Positions 9,034-18,242 of a stretch of 64,000 nt of DNA are shown here, in pieces (within the stretch, counting starts at the first letter, position 1; the number at the start of each line of letters is the position of its first letter). Source of the stretch: DATACQ01 sp036555515 (GTDB taxonomy: Bacteria; Desulfobacterota; Binatia; UBA9968); assembly GCA_036555515.1 (NCBI GenBank), contig DATBLC010000055.1:7730-71729 (forward strand), given 5' to 3'. The position numbers and the translations under genes are program-made. Under the pieces are notes generated by a model that was given only the letters and a program-made list of their open reading frames with translations, had not been told where the DNA came from and ran no database searches.

Positions 9034-9987
9034 TCAGTGTGCGGTGAGATGGCGTGCGCCGTGGGGTTTCCCAGGCCAGAACACTTCAATCCGGTCCTTG
9101 CCATTGTGTTTTGCGGTATACAGGGCGCGGTCTGCGTCCTCGATCATCTGGTTCGCGTTGGAATAGGGATGGATTGACGTGGAACTGATGCCGATGCTGA
9201 CGGTGAGAGAAAAATAGCCATTGTTCGCAGTGAATACCGAAGAGCGAATTTCACCCAGAATTTTCTCCGCTGCCAGCAGCGCGCTCTCATGGTCTGTCTC
9301 GGGCAGTATGAGCACAAATTCCTCGCCGCCAAAACGCGACGGAAAATCGCTCTGGCGCGTAGTGGTGCGCAGAATTTCAGCAATCTTTACGAGGGCGGCA
9401 TCACCGCCATGATGTCCATAGGTGTCGTTGATAACTTTGAAGTTATCAATATCGAGAATAAGCAACGATAACGGATGCCCATACCGGTTCGCTCGCTCGA
9501 ATTCGTCCGTCATCTTTTTTTCGAACGCGCGACGGTTGTACAAGCTAGTCAGGGAATCTGTCTGCGTCTGATATTCCAGGTGCTGCTGGTATTGTATCAC
9601 CCGGGAGCCGACTCGAATCCGCGCGAGTAACTCGGAAAAAGAAAACGGCTTGGTAATATAATCGTCCGCCCCGAGATCGAGTCCCCGAACCCGGTCACCT
9701 TCTTGTATCCTTGCGGTAATCAGGATCAAGTAAAGATTTTTCAGATCAGGATCGGTGCGAATTGTTTTTATCAGTTCAAAACCGTCCATCTTGGGCATCA
9801 TGATATCGGACAAAGCAATGTGAACTTGTTCGCCGCGGAGTTTTTCCAATGCTTCGACGCCGTTTGCGGCGGTTATGACGCGATAGCCCTCGCGCCGTAA
9901 GACTATGGAAAGTAGATCGCGCTGATCAGGATGATCTTCGATCACCAGGATGCACAATTGATTTCCCGGTTGCTGCGTTTGTTCCAT
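9034..9987 (-). CDS. Response regulator with GGDEF output (PleD-like diguanylate cyclase)
   Basis: A 317-residue two-domain protein. The receiver domain (about 11-125) has the acidic pair E17-D18, phospho-acceptor D61 in ALSDIMMPKMDG, and Lys113 in YITKPFS. The GGDEF domain (about 140-305) has an intact GGEEF at 220-224, and an inhibitory I-site RxxD (RQSD, 211-214) five residues before it, so feedback inhibition by c-di-GMP is expected. It makes c-di-GMP from two GTP when phosphorylated or dimerised. No sensor kinase is adjacent. Upstream is a long gene-free region with the presumed promoter. Confidence 0.95.
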   Translation of the reverse strand: MEQTQQPGNQLCILVIEDHPDQRDLLSIVLRREGYRVITAANGVEALEKLRGEQVHIALSDIMMPKMDGFELIKTIRTDPDLKNLYLILITARIQEGDRVRGLDLGADDYITKPFSFSELLARIRVGSRVIQYQQHLEYQTQTDSLTSLYNRRAFEKKMTDEFERANRYGHPLSLLILDIDNFKVINDTYGHHGGDAALVKIAEILRTTTRQSDFPSRFGGEEFVLILPETDHESALLAAEKILGEIRSSVFTANNGYFSLTVSIGISSTSIHPYSNANQMIEDADRALYTAKHNGKDRIEVFWPGKPHGARHLTAH

Positions 9988-10889
9988 GATTTTTTTATTT
10001 CGTTGTGATTAGGCGATGCTTAATCGTTCCTCATGGGTTATCGGCAATCATCTGTCCTCGCTTACTTATTCCGCATTTTTGTGGCGAGGTCAGCATCAAA
10101 TGACTGTAAGTTCTTCCAAGCAAAAAAGGCGCCATTCAAAATAAATCACGCCAGGTCAAAAACTTGTTCTTTCGGGAGAGTGGCGGTCCCGCCCGAGTTC
10201 CCAGGGATTGACAGCGTTTGCCAAGTAGTCTGTTTCTTCCACGAGATCCGCCTTCGTCTTGTGGCGCATCGACCAAAGCACTCACCGCACAGCGCATCGA
10301 CCACCTTGTACCAAAAGTGACCGGTTTGTCAATTTCTGATTGCTTTGAAGTATTGCCGAGCGCTGACCGTCCCACGCCTGCATAACGGAAAGGATAGACA
10401 AAGGTAAAATTTTGGTGAATTTATTACGAGATTCCGGCATTGATGTAAATGGGAGAGCAATTTTGTCGCGCCCGTAACACCAAGGAAGTCTTGAGATAAT
10501 AGAGATGTTCCAACGGTCCCTTGACCGATCTTGACGCTGCTTTGTTTTGGCGCTGCAAGTTTGAGCATTCCGTGACACCACATTGGCGGAAATTTGACAG
10601 CGGTTAGTGTCGGGGCGTGGAGTAAATTAATTCGACTCAATCGTTTTATCCGGATGCTTTCCAGGATTTAGGTTCAGAGCGGCGAGCTCGTGCCTTCCTG
10701 TAGAGGGTAACCTTGGTTGTACAGCTTTTTAATCAAGTAGGCTTGAAGGTTAGGGTTAAATTGCCGATTTAAATGACGTCCGAGTTCACCGAGGAACGGT
10801 AAAGACTATATGGGCTTGGCGGCCCGATTATTATAGATGGGGCGACGCGCACAGGACCAGTGCCCAAAGCTTGGCAAGACAATGCGGCA
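9988..10889. other. Long intergenic stretch, divergent promoter region
   Basis: About 900 nt between the divergent receiver-GGDEF and CpaE-like genes. Minus-strand frames at 10282-10640 show no recognisable family and overlap one another in different frames, so I did not call them. Composition is more AT-rich than the flanking genes in parts (for example 10420-10470 and 10720-10780), as expected for control regions. I could not assign specific promoter boxes or an RNA. Confidence 0.45.
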
Positions 10890-12107
10890 ATGAAAATCTC
10901 CATTTTCCCGGTTGGCGACGAGAGTATCGCGTTTGCCTGCCTACGCCAACTACTTGCGGGCGTGCACGGATACCATGTCGAGGGGCGGGCATTTTCCTGT
11001 TCGGAAGCCGTTGAGCACTTAAAAAAAGCGAGGGGGAGCAGTGTTGCCGTTATCGATCTCCAAAGTGATCCGGTGAAATCCTGGCGTCTCGCCGTTGACC
11101 TTCGATCTAAGCTTCCAGAAGTGCGTTTGGTGCTGACATCACCACGAAACGATCCTGAAATCACGCAGCAAGCCAAGAGCGTAGGTGCGGACGAGTTCTT
11201 AGCCCAACCATTGGTCGGCGAGGAGGTGCTGAGGGTATTCGACGCAGTTCGAAAGAAAATTGACACGGGAATAGCTCCGGCTTGCAAAAAGGGCAAAGTT
11301 ATCGCCATCACATCGAATAAGGGAGGAGCGGGAACGACCACGGCAGCAACCAATATTGCGGCAAATTTGGCGAGTCGAAGTAAGCGGATTTGCCTGTTCG
11401 ATCTGGTTCTGCAGGTCGGTTCGGTTACTAGTTTTTTGAATGTAGAGCCGTCTTATACTATACTCGATCTAGTCAAGACTATTCGGCGCACCGAGCCAAC
11501 GTTTCGCGAAGAGTTCCTTACTAAGCATGCCTCTGGGGTCCGAGTCTTGGCGGAGCCCTTTCGTGGTGAGGACTCGCGACGGATCACCCCCGCTGACATC
11601 GATGAGATTCTCGACATGCTGGCGCTTACCTTTGATTTTATCGTAATCGATACCCCTAAAGCATTTGACGATATGCAGACGACGGTGCTGGACAAGGCTG
11701 ATGTCATTTTATTCCTCACGGAAATGGACGTTCCTTCCCTGAGAGGTGCCCGTCGGGCATTTGATCTATTTCAAGCGATGGGTGTCGACAACGGCAAGAT
11801 TCGCCTGATGTTAAATCGTTACGTGGATAACCAAATCATCAATTTGGAAATGGTGGAAAAGGCACTGGGAATGAACGTGTTTTGGACGCTTCCTAACAAT
11901 TATCCAGCGGCGGTCGCGGCGATCAACCAGGGTTTGCCCATCGAGGCGTGTGACTTCAGGTCCGACATCGCCAAGAGCTATGCCGGGCTGACCGACGCTA
12001 TTCTTCGATCTAGCGGGTTTGCATGTACAACCGTGCCGCAATCGTCCGTGCCAGCTCGCCCCGGATTGCTTGAGCGTTGGCTAAACGCGGGTGGATTACG
12101 CAAGTAA
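10890..12107 (+). CDS. CpaE/MinD-like ATPase with N-terminal receiver-like domain
   Basis: A 405-residue protein. Residues 1-125 form a receiver-like fold (Asp56 at the usual acceptor position, but the TKP Lys region reads AQPL, so phosphorylation is doubtful). Residues 135-375 are a ParA/MinD-type P-loop ATPase with the deviant Walker A KGGAGTT (144-150): the signature lysine of the KGG is kept while the usual Walker lysine is Thr, as in CpaE proteins, plus a Walker B-like DFIVIDTP. CpaE-type proteins place pilus or secretion machinery at a pole; no pilus genes lie in this window. GTG 10860 is an alternative start, but ATG 10890 begins exactly at the first receiver strand. The protein may be recruited by c-di-GMP signalling nearby; that is inference. 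Confidence 0.85.
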   Translation: MKISIFPVGDESIAFACLRQLLAGVHGYHVEGRAFSCSEAVEHLKKARGSSVAVIDLQSDPVKSWRLAVDLRSKLPEVRLVLTSPRNDPEITQQAKSVGADEFLAQPLVGEEVLRVFDAVRKKIDTGIAPACKKGKVIAITSNKGGAGTTTAATNIAANLASRSKRICLFDLVLQVGSVTSFLNVEPSYTILDLVKTIRRTEPTFREEFLTKHASGVRVLAEPFRGEDSRRITPADIDEILDMLALTFDFIVIDTPKAFDDMQTTVLDKADVILFLTEMDVPSLRGARRAFDLFQAMGVDNGKIRLMLNRYVDNQIINLEMVEKALGMNVFWTLPNNYPAAVAAINQGLPIEACDFRSDIAKSYAGLTDAILRSSGFACTTVPQSSVPARPGLLERWLNAGGLRK

Positions 12108-12202
12108 CTCAAATCAACAATTTAACGACGCCGCTCGTGGATTCGGCATTTAGTGGACTAATTGACTGGCAGGTGAATTGGCAGGGAGAATTATAAGTTT
12201 CA

Positions 12203-12224
12203 CCCCGATATAGATGTATTGGGG
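12203..12224 (+). terminator. Possible hairpin terminator between convergent genes
   Basis: CCCCGATA (12203-12210) pairs with TATTGGGG (12217-12224) across a 6-nt loop, with one G-T pair, followed by ATCTTTA. It lies about 95 nt after the CpaE-like gene and before the convergent HAMP gene end. The T-tract is weak, so the call is tentative. Confidence 0.35.
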
Positions 12225-12286
12225 ATCTTTAACTGTTCCGACGCAGCCGCGCACGAGGGCGGCATCCTGCGGCGCGGATTTCCGCG

Positions 12287-13078
12287 TCACTGGATTCGGC
12301 TGAGTCGGCTGATAGCGGCTTTCAAACTTGCCCGCATCCGCTCAATGGACCGTGCCAACTCGCCAATTTCATCGTCACTGCGTACGGCGATTGGCACATC
12401 AAGTTGCCCGCGGCTCATGGCGTCGGCGGCCGCGGACAATTCGATAATAGGCTTGACCACTGTACCGGCAATGAAGACAGATAGTATGGCCGCCACACCG
12501 AGACAAATGGCCGTAACGAGAATTATGGGAAGCAGGGTCCTACGAACATCTTGTTGAATAGTATCATCCCATAGGCCCACACGAACCGCACCGAGCCGCC
12601 CCTCGAGCACCGGCGCTCGGGTTTCGTGAACCGGTCTACCCCTGAGCGTGAGCGACCTGGAGGTCGCGGTCCGATCTTGACGGGCGTCGTTCAAAGTATT
12701 CCCTAGTTCAGCGGGAAACGGCTGGGAACTGGACGCGATAATTTCTCCTTTGCCGTCCTGGACAAAGGCATATGCGACGCCCTCGAGGCGGCCATACTTG
12801 GCGACCAGCGCGTCCAGTTCGAGGACGCTACGCCGCGATATATAGGGGGCGGCCGCATCGCTTAGATTGGTGGCAATGGCCGAGGATCTAAAATCCACCT
12901 GTTTGCGCAGAGCGCTTTCGGTGAGAAAATAAACTATGCTCAGCACGATCACACCCATGACCAAGACTGTGCCACCCGAAGCTGCCCCTATTTTCCATTT
13001 TAAGCTCATCTTTCGCCGCGCCAGCGGCACCGCTTTGACGAGCTTGGTTTTGTCCATGGACACAGACTCATCAGCCAT
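12287..13078 (-). CDS. Membrane HAMP-domain protein without an output domain
   Basis: A 263-residue protein: cytoplasmic basic N-terminus, TM1 at about 28-50, a periplasmic sensor-like region of about 120 residues, TM2 at about 176-198, then a HAMP domain (GTVVKPIIELSAAADAM ... DEIGELARSIERM) that ends the protein. No kinase, cyclase or methyl-accepting region follows. ATG 13078 has AGGAGG at 13083-13088 just upstream and is preferred to the longer frame from 13114. It starts 32 nt after the end of the DUF4388 gene on the same strand, so the two are probably cotranscribed. The HAMP may pass the signal to a separate partner; which one is not visible. Confidence 0.85.
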   Translation of the reverse strand: MADESVSMDKTKLVKAVPLARRKMSLKWKIGAASGGTVLVMGVIVLSIVYFLTESALRKQVDFRSSAIATNLSDAAAPYISRRSVLELDALVAKYGRLEGVAYAFVQDGKGEIIASSSQPFPAELGNTLNDARQDRTATSRSLTLRGRPVHETRAPVLEGRLGAVRVGLWDDTIQQDVRRTLLPIILVTAICLGVAAILSVFIAGTVVKPIIELSAAADAMSRGQLDVPIAVRSDDEIGELARSIERMRASLKAAISRLSRIQ

Positions 13079-13110
13079 TGATCCTCCTGGTAGATCGGGC
13101 CTCGACAATG

Positions 13111-13905
13111 TCAAGATCTCTTGAAGTTGGCAATTTCTCGAACTACTGCTGCTTCGAACTCACTTCGGAGCTTGGCATCCGAGATTTCCCGGCTGAGCAG
13201 TCCGACGAGTTCTTCGAGTTTGGCTTGGGGAAATTTTTCCTGAGATTCGCCAAGCGCGCGAATTTGATCACGCACTACGAATGGGGCGATGGGACCCATA
13301 ATATCGGTAAGGTGTGCTGTAAGCCGTGGAAGTAGTCCCGCGTAAACAATATTCCCTGGCGATTGAGCCGCTATCGGCGCCGCGGCAACGAGGCCCGACT
13401 TGCATAGATTGAAAATAATTTTAGCAGTTTGGGCGTACGGCGCTTTAAGCGCCGCGGCGATTTCCTGGACGCTACGTCGCCCGTCGATCTTGCACAGCAC
13501 GCGCCATGCGGCGTGGGGAATCGTGATGGGACAGTTGGGCTCTGCGGCCAAATCGGCGAGCTGAAAAACACACTGGCCTGAAGGAATCACTTCGATGATA
13601 CTTTCCCATTCCCGGCTCATGGCGCGCAGGTCGTCCAAAATTTGTCCCGACTTCTTCTGGACCGTTGTGGTGGGGGCTGGGCCATTGGCTTCTAGCGTGA
13701 AGGTACCGTCGCCCCAGGTGACTGGATAGTAGATGGCCTTTTCGCCTTCACCGATGGGACAGGTCGCGTGCACGATATCGCCGTCATTGATAAAGACCTC
13801 AACAGTTTCGTTGCCACGGCAGAGCGTGAGGACGCCGGTTTTCTTAGCTTCCGTGGCGAATGAGAGAATTTCGTCGAAGTTGATTTCCGAAAGGTTACCT
13901 TGCAT
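13111..13905 (-). CDS. DUF4388 (PatA-like N-terminal) domain protein
   Basis: A 264-residue soluble protein beginning MQGNLSEINFDEILSFA, followed by GVLTLCRG...VFINDGDIVHA, the typical start of DUF4388 domains found in bacterial signalling proteins. Residues about 130-185 look like a winged-helix segment (AAWRVLCKIDGRRSVQEIAAAL), as in other DUF4388 proteins with a phosphosensor-like C-terminal part, and the last 50 residues are helical. It is probably cotranscribed with the HAMP protein downstream and lies opposite the CpaE-like gene. DUF4388 proteins often occur beside chemosensory, gliding or c-di-GMP genes, which matches this neighbourhood. The biochemical role is unknown. Confidence 0.8.
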   Translation of the reverse strand: MQGNLSEINFDEILSFATEAKKTGVLTLCRGNETVEVFINDGDIVHATCPIGEGEKAIYYPVTWGDGTFTLEANGPAPTTTVQKKSGQILDDLRAMSREWESIIEVIPSGQCVFQLADLAAEPNCPITIPHAAWRVLCKIDGRRSVQEIAAALKAPYAQTAKIIFNLCKSGLVAAAPIAAQSPGNIVYAGLLPRLTAHLTDIMGPIAPFVVRDQIRALGESQEKFPQAKLEELVGLLSREISDAKLRSEFEAAVVREIANFKRS

Positions 13906-14143
13906 GGATCGTCCCTATCGTCTAAATTTGCTTCCCTCTATGATTCGGAGTTCGATATATGGGCAAGCTTGTGCACGGCTTATTTGTCTTTACCCCCCGC
14001 TGGCCGATCGGCTCCACGACGCCGCCCATTTGGCGAATCCTAACGGCAACAGAAACGCTATGTCAACAGACACCAAAGAGTATATAATAGTACAGCGAAA
14101 ATTGCCGGGTTGAAAGCGAAACGGGTAAATTCCGGGTCTAATG

Positions 14144-15592
14144 CTAGGAGGCGGTAAGCCTGCGCTTGAGAAGCTCATTGACCATATGTGGATTGGCCTT
14201 GCCGCGGGTTGCCTTCATGACTTGGCCCACCAAAAAACCGAAGACTTTTTCATTGCCGCCACGATATTCCGCGACCTGTTTGGCATTGGTGACTAGCACC
14301 GCGTCGACGGAGCTTTCAATGCTCGCCGTGTCAGAGACCTGTTCTAACCCCTTTTCGGCCACGACCTGCTGAGGCGAGCGGGACGAGTCGAGCAAGGCAT
14401 CGAAGACGGTCTTGGCGATCTTGCCGCTGATCGTGCCTTGATCGATGAGTTTTACCAGTTCTGCCAACTGGGCAGGTTGAATGGGCCATTTGCCGATTGT
14501 GAGTTGTTCGTCGAGTTTTCGTTCCTTCAAAACCCGGAACAGATCGCCGACGATCCAATTGCTCAGAGCTTTGGCATTTTTTTCATACAACGCCAGCGCC
14601 AATTCGAAATAATCGGCGATATCTTTTCGGCTGCTGAGCAGCTCCGCGTCGTAGGCCGGAAGTTTGTAATTTGACATGAACCGTGCGCGGCGTTGGTCAG
14701 GCAACTCCGGCAGCGTCGCTTTGATCTGCGCAAGCCAATCATCGTTGATGACAACAGGCAGCAAATCGGGATCGGGAAAATATCGGTAGTCGTGGGCGGA
14801 CTCTTTGGAACGCATGGAGCGGGTGACCTCGCGGTTTTCATCCCAGAGTCGAGTTTCTTGGAGCAGTTTTCCACCCTCTTCAAGGGTATCTTTCTGGCGT
14901 TGAATTTCGTAGAGGATCGCCTTCTCTACCGCCTTGAACGAGTTTAAATTCTTAATTTCGACTTTGGTCCCCAAAGCAGCGACGCCTTTGGGACGGACGG
15001 AGACGTTGGCATCGCAGCGGAAACTGCCTTCCTCCATGTTGCCGTCACAGATGGCCAAATACTGTAGAATCGCGCGCAAAGTTTTGAGATAAATGCCGGC
15101 CTCTCCGGCGCTGCGAAGGTCGGGCTCGCTGACGATCTCTAGGAGTGGTACGCCGGCCCGGTTGAGATCCACGAGGCTCGCGTCGCCACGCAGGTCGTGA
15201 ATGCTCTTGCCTGCGTCTTCTTCGATATGGATGCGGGTGAGTCGCACGCGCTTGGGCAGGCCTGCCGATTCAATATCGATGTACCCATTGGCGCAGATCG
15301 GCAATTCGTACTGGCTGATTTGGTAGCCCTTGGGGAGATCAGGATAAAAATAATTTTTCCGCGCCAAGCGGCTGTAGCGAGCGATGTCGCAATGGGTAGC
15401 CAAGCCGGCGCGCATGGCGAATTCGACAACCCGCTCGTTCAACACCGGCAATACGCCGGGAAAGCCAGCGCATACCGGGCAAGTGTTGGCATTGGGTTCG
15501 CTGCCGTACCGAGTCGAGCAACCGCAAAAAATCTTCGACTCGGTGAGCATCTGAGCGTGAACTTCGAGCCCTATGACAGGTTCGTACTCCAT
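14144..15592 (-). CDS. gatB: Aspartyl/glutamyl-tRNA amidotransferase subunit B
   Basis: A 482-residue GatB, normal length. It begins MEYEPVIGLEVHAQML, has the zinc-associated FCGCSTRYGSEPNANTCPVC segment near residue 30, the kinase-like core (KGYQISQYE, HIEEDAGKS, DLNRAGVPLLEIV), and the C-terminal helical YqeY-like tRNA-binding tail (about 330-480). It phosphorylates misacylated Glu-tRNA(Gln) or Asp-tRNA(Asn) before amidation by GatA. It is the last gene of the gatC-gatA-gatB operon, separated from gatA by 84 nt that contain a strong hairpin. Confidence 0.97.
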   Translation of the reverse strand: MEYEPVIGLEVHAQMLTESKIFCGCSTRYGSEPNANTCPVCAGFPGVLPVLNERVVEFAMRAGLATHCDIARYSRLARKNYFYPDLPKGYQISQYELPICANGYIDIESAGLPKRVRLTRIHIEEDAGKSIHDLRGDASLVDLNRAGVPLLEIVSEPDLRSAGEAGIYLKTLRAILQYLAICDGNMEEGSFRCDANVSVRPKGVAALGTKVEIKNLNSFKAVEKAILYEIQRQKDTLEEGGKLLQETRLWDENREVTRSMRSKESAHDYRYFPDPDLLPVVINDDWLAQIKATLPELPDQRRARFMSNYKLPAYDAELLSSRKDIADYFELALALYEKNAKALSNWIVGDLFRVLKERKLDEQLTIGKWPIQPAQLAELVKLIDQGTISGKIAKTVFDALLDSSRSPQQVVAEKGLEQVSDTASIESSVDAVLVTNAKQVAEYRGGNEKVFGFLVGQVMKATRGKANPHMVNELLKRRLTAS

Positions 15593-15624
15593 AAAATTAA
15601 AACGAGATAGGGATAGAGACAGGA

Positions 15625-15655
15625 GGAGACGGCGCGGTTTCTCGCGCCAATCTCC
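15625..15655 (-). other. Intercistronic hairpin between gatA and gatB
   Basis: GGCGCG (15631-15636) pairs with CGCGCC (15643-15648) across a 6-nt loop. The stem continues outside a small internal loop with GGAGA (15625-15629) and TCTCC (15651-15655). No T-tract follows on the minus strand, so it is unlikely to be a full terminator; it may tune gatB translation or mRNA stability. Confidence 0.45.
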
Positions 15656-15676
15656 GTATCGGATGATTGATCGCCA

Positions 15677-17134
15677 TCATAGCACCGGTTTCTTATTATG
15701 CCACTCGGTGGATTGTTCGTAAGCGTAAGCAAGGTTGAGAATCGTTCCCTCGTCAAATGGTTTACCGATGATCTGCATGCCTATGGGCAGACGTTGAGCG
15801 TCGAAACCGCAGGGCACGGAAATCGCGGGCAGGCCGGCCAGATTGACCGAGATGGTATAGATATCCGACAAGTACATTTGTAACGGGTCTTGGGTTTTCT
15901 CGCCGATTTTGAACGCCGTCGTCGGTGCCGTCGGCGTGATGATAGCGTCGCAGCGCTGCAACGCACCGTCAAAGTCGTTCCTCACCAGCGCGCGAACCTG
16001 CTGCGCTTTATGATAATAGGCGTCATAGTAGCCCGCGGATAGCGCGTACGTACCAAGCATGACGCGACGTTTGACCTCGGCGCCGAAGCCTTCCGCGCGG
16101 CTTGCCATATACGTTTCAGTCAAGTCTTTTCCCGGGGCGCGATGGCCGAAACGGATACCGTCGTAGCGCGCCAGATTGGAGCTCGCCTCGGCGGTCGCAA
16201 CGATATAGTAGACGGCGGTGGCGTATTCCGTGTGCGGCAGAGAAACGTCTTCGATGACCGCGCCGTTCTTTTCGAGCTGCCCGACGGCGGCGCGCACCGC
16301 GTCCTCGGTCTCCTTTTGTATGCCCGCAATGAAGTATTCTTTCGGTACGCCGATCCGAAGGCATCTGATATCGCCCGTAAGCGCCGCCGCGTAATTTGGA
16401 ACGGGCCGGTCCACAGAAGTCGAGTCCGCGGGATCGTGGCCCGCAATGGCTTCGAGCAGAAGCGCCGCGTCGCGCGCGCCTTTGGTCATAGGGCCGACCT
16501 GATCCATCGATGAGGCGAAGGCGATGATGCCGAAGCGACTCACGCGGCCATAAGTCGGTTTGAGTCCGACAATGCCACAGAAAGCCGCCGGCTGGCGAAT
16601 CGAGCCGCCGGTGTCGGTGCCCAACGCCGCGATGCACTGGTCCGCGGCTACCGCGGCGGCCGAGCCGCCAGACGAGCCGCCCGGGACCCGCTCCGGATCC
16701 CACGGGTTGCGCGTTGCAAAGAAAGCTGAATTTTCCGCGGAAGATCCCATGGCGAACTCGTCGAGATTGGTCTTGCCGATAATAACGGCGCCTTGAGCGC
16801 GTAGCCGCGCGATCGTGGTAGCGTCGTAGGGCGGCATGAAGTCGCCGAGAATCTTCGATGCGCAAGTAGTGCGGATGCCACGGGTGAGAAAATTATCCTT
16901 GACGGCGAGGGGAATGCCGGTGAGGGGCGACGTTGAGTTGCCTTGCCGCAGAAGTTGGTCCGCTTTCGTGGCCGCGCTCTCGGCACTCTCGCGGCAAAGC
17001 GTAATATAGGAACGAACACGCTCGTCGGTTTTGGTGATTTGGGCGAAAACCGCGGCGGTCAATTCTTGAGACGACAGCTCGCGTTTGCGCAGCTTTTCGC
17101 TCGCCTCATGAAGCGTAAGAGCGCATAGGTTCAT
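15677..17134 (-). CDS. gatA: Aspartyl/glutamyl-tRNA amidotransferase subunit A
   Basis: A 485-residue amidase-signature enzyme. It has the Ser-cisSer-Lys triad context: LAVKDNF with the catalytic Lys, then GGSSGGSAAAVAADQC with the cis-Ser, and GTDTGGSIRQPAAFCG with the nucleophile Ser. It frees ammonia from glutamine and amidates tRNA-bound Glu or Asp together with GatB. It overlaps gatC by 4 nt (ATGA), so the two are translationally coupled. The presence of gatCAB implies indirect synthesis of Gln-tRNA and/or Asn-tRNA in this organism. Confidence 0.97.
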   Translation of the reverse strand: MNLCALTLHEASEKLRKRELSSQELTAAVFAQITKTDERVRSYITLCRESAESAATKADQLLRQGNSTSPLTGIPLAVKDNFLTRGIRTTCASKILGDFMPPYDATTIARLRAQGAVIIGKTNLDEFAMGSSAENSAFFATRNPWDPERVPGGSSGGSAAAVAADQCIAALGTDTGGSIRQPAAFCGIVGLKPTYGRVSRFGIIAFASSMDQVGPMTKGARDAALLLEAIAGHDPADSTSVDRPVPNYAAALTGDIRCLRIGVPKEYFIAGIQKETEDAVRAAVGQLEKNGAVIEDVSLPHTEYATAVYYIVATAEASSNLARYDGIRFGHRAPGKDLTETYMASRAEGFGAEVKRRVMLGTYALSAGYYDAYYHKAQQVRALVRNDFDGALQRCDAIITPTAPTTAFKIGEKTQDPLQMYLSDIYTISVNLAGLPAISVPCGFDAQRLPIGMQIIGKPFDEGTILNLAYAYEQSTEWHNKKPVL

Positions 17135-17418
17135 TCGATGATCTTAGGAACCTGAAAGAACTTTCCGTCCGTCGCCGGCGCATTAGCCAAAAGCGCTTCG
17201 GTATCCGGTTCATTGGTCACACGGTCATCGCGCATGGCATTGACGACATCCAGCGCATGGGCCATAGGCTCGATGCCGGTGGTGTCCAGCCGCTGCAGGA
17301 CGGTAATATATTCGAGAATCTTGCCCAGTTGTTCGGTGAGCAGGCTTTCTTCTTCGCCAGTCAAGCGCAGGCGGGCGAGTAACGCAATTCGTTGTACCTC
17401 TTCGCGTGTGATCGCCAT
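17131..17418 (-). CDS. gatC: Aspartyl/glutamyl-tRNA amidotransferase subunit C
   Basis: A 95-residue GatC of standard size: MAITREEVQRIALLARL at the start, the LxxILxYIxxLxxLDT helix-turn (LGKILEYITVLQRLDT), the MAHALD.NAMRDDRV segment and the C-terminal FFQVPKIIE that binds GatA. It stabilises the GatAB complex. It is the first gene of the operon. The promoter should lie in the 95 nt shared with the divergent rnhB gene, but no clear boxes are visible. Confidence 0.96.
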   Translation of the reverse strand: MAITREEVQRIALLARLRLTGEEESLLTEQLGKILEYITVLQRLDTTGIEPMAHALDVVNAMRDDRVTNEPDTEALLANAPATDGKFFQVPKIIE

Positions 17419-17513
17419 TGAGATTTTTTAACATAGACATAAAGGCAATGCCAATCGGCTCTGCCTGTGATGTTTCTTGAACCCGGTTACGTAAGGGTGC
17501 GATCTTATTTGCA

Positions 17514-18242
17514 GTGGAGCATCCTTTTGGTTACAACTGTGGCACTATGGCGAGCGGGACGCGGCCTGATCGAAATTATGGCTTCACGCCCTTCGAGGAC
17601 GAAGGTTATGCGCGCGGCTTTAATTACATAGCGGGAATCGACGAGACCGGCAGAGGACCTCTAGCGGGTCCGGTGGTAGCCGCGGCGGTAATCTTGCCGC
17701 GAGATTTCAAGGACGGTGCTATCAGGGATTCAAAGCTGTTGACAGCGATGCAACGCGAGCGGCTAGTGCCAATCATTAAGGCCAACGCGATCAGTTGGGG
17801 TTTGGGTATCGTGGATGTACAAGAAATTGACCGGTTTAACATTCTCAAGGCAACGCTCATGGCGATGGCGCAGGCGTGCCGGGCCCTTGCGCCCGTGCCG
17901 GATCACTTGCTGATCGACGGCAATCAGACCATCCCGATTGAATATTTCAGCTTGGCGCGTGCATTTTACCTGCCTCCACTCCGACAGTCGGCGATCGTCA
18001 AGGGGGACCTAAGCTGCCAGTCCATCGCGGCGGCGTCGATTATCGCGAAAGTGGCTCGGGACCAAATTATGATCGAGTTGGATGCGAGCTATCCGCAATA
18101 TGGTTTCGCCGACCACAAAGGATACGGCAGCGCGGCCCATCTGGAGGCGCTGCGCCGTAATGGCCCCTCGCCGGTGCACCGGCGCAGCTTCGCGCCGGTG
18201 CGCGAGTTGTGCGAGGCCGACGATTGCCCGTGGAAACGATGA
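17514..18242 (+). CDS. rnhB: Ribonuclease HII
   Basis: RNase HII, up to 242 residues. The catalytic core starts at IAGIDETGRGPLAGPVVAAAV (the D-E-x-GRGPLAG motif), followed by the D in DHLLIDGN and the D in the SIIAKVARDQIM helix; the C-terminal HRRSFAPVR motif is typical. It removes ribonucleotides from DNA and RNA primers. The frame opens at GTG 17514; ATG 17547 is an equally possible start as neither has a good ribosome site. Its stop overlaps the yraN start (ATGA), so the two are coupled. Confidence 0.95.
   Translation: MEHPFGYNCGTMASGTRPDRNYGFTPFEDEGYARGFNYIAGIDETGRGPLAGPVVAAAVILPRDFKDGAIRDSKLLTAMQRERLVPIIKANAISWGLGIVDVQEIDRFNILKATLMAMAQACRALAPVPDHLLIDGNQTIPIEYFSLARAFYLPPLRQSAIVKGDLSCQSIAAASIIAKVARDQIMIELDASYPQYGFADHKGYGSAAHLEALRRNGPSPVHRRSFAPVRELCEADDCPWKR

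Noticed and set aside
10282..10640. Minus-strand frames of about 100 codons in the region before the CpaE-like gene
   Set aside because: Two frames overlap each other and neither shows any family pattern or start signal.
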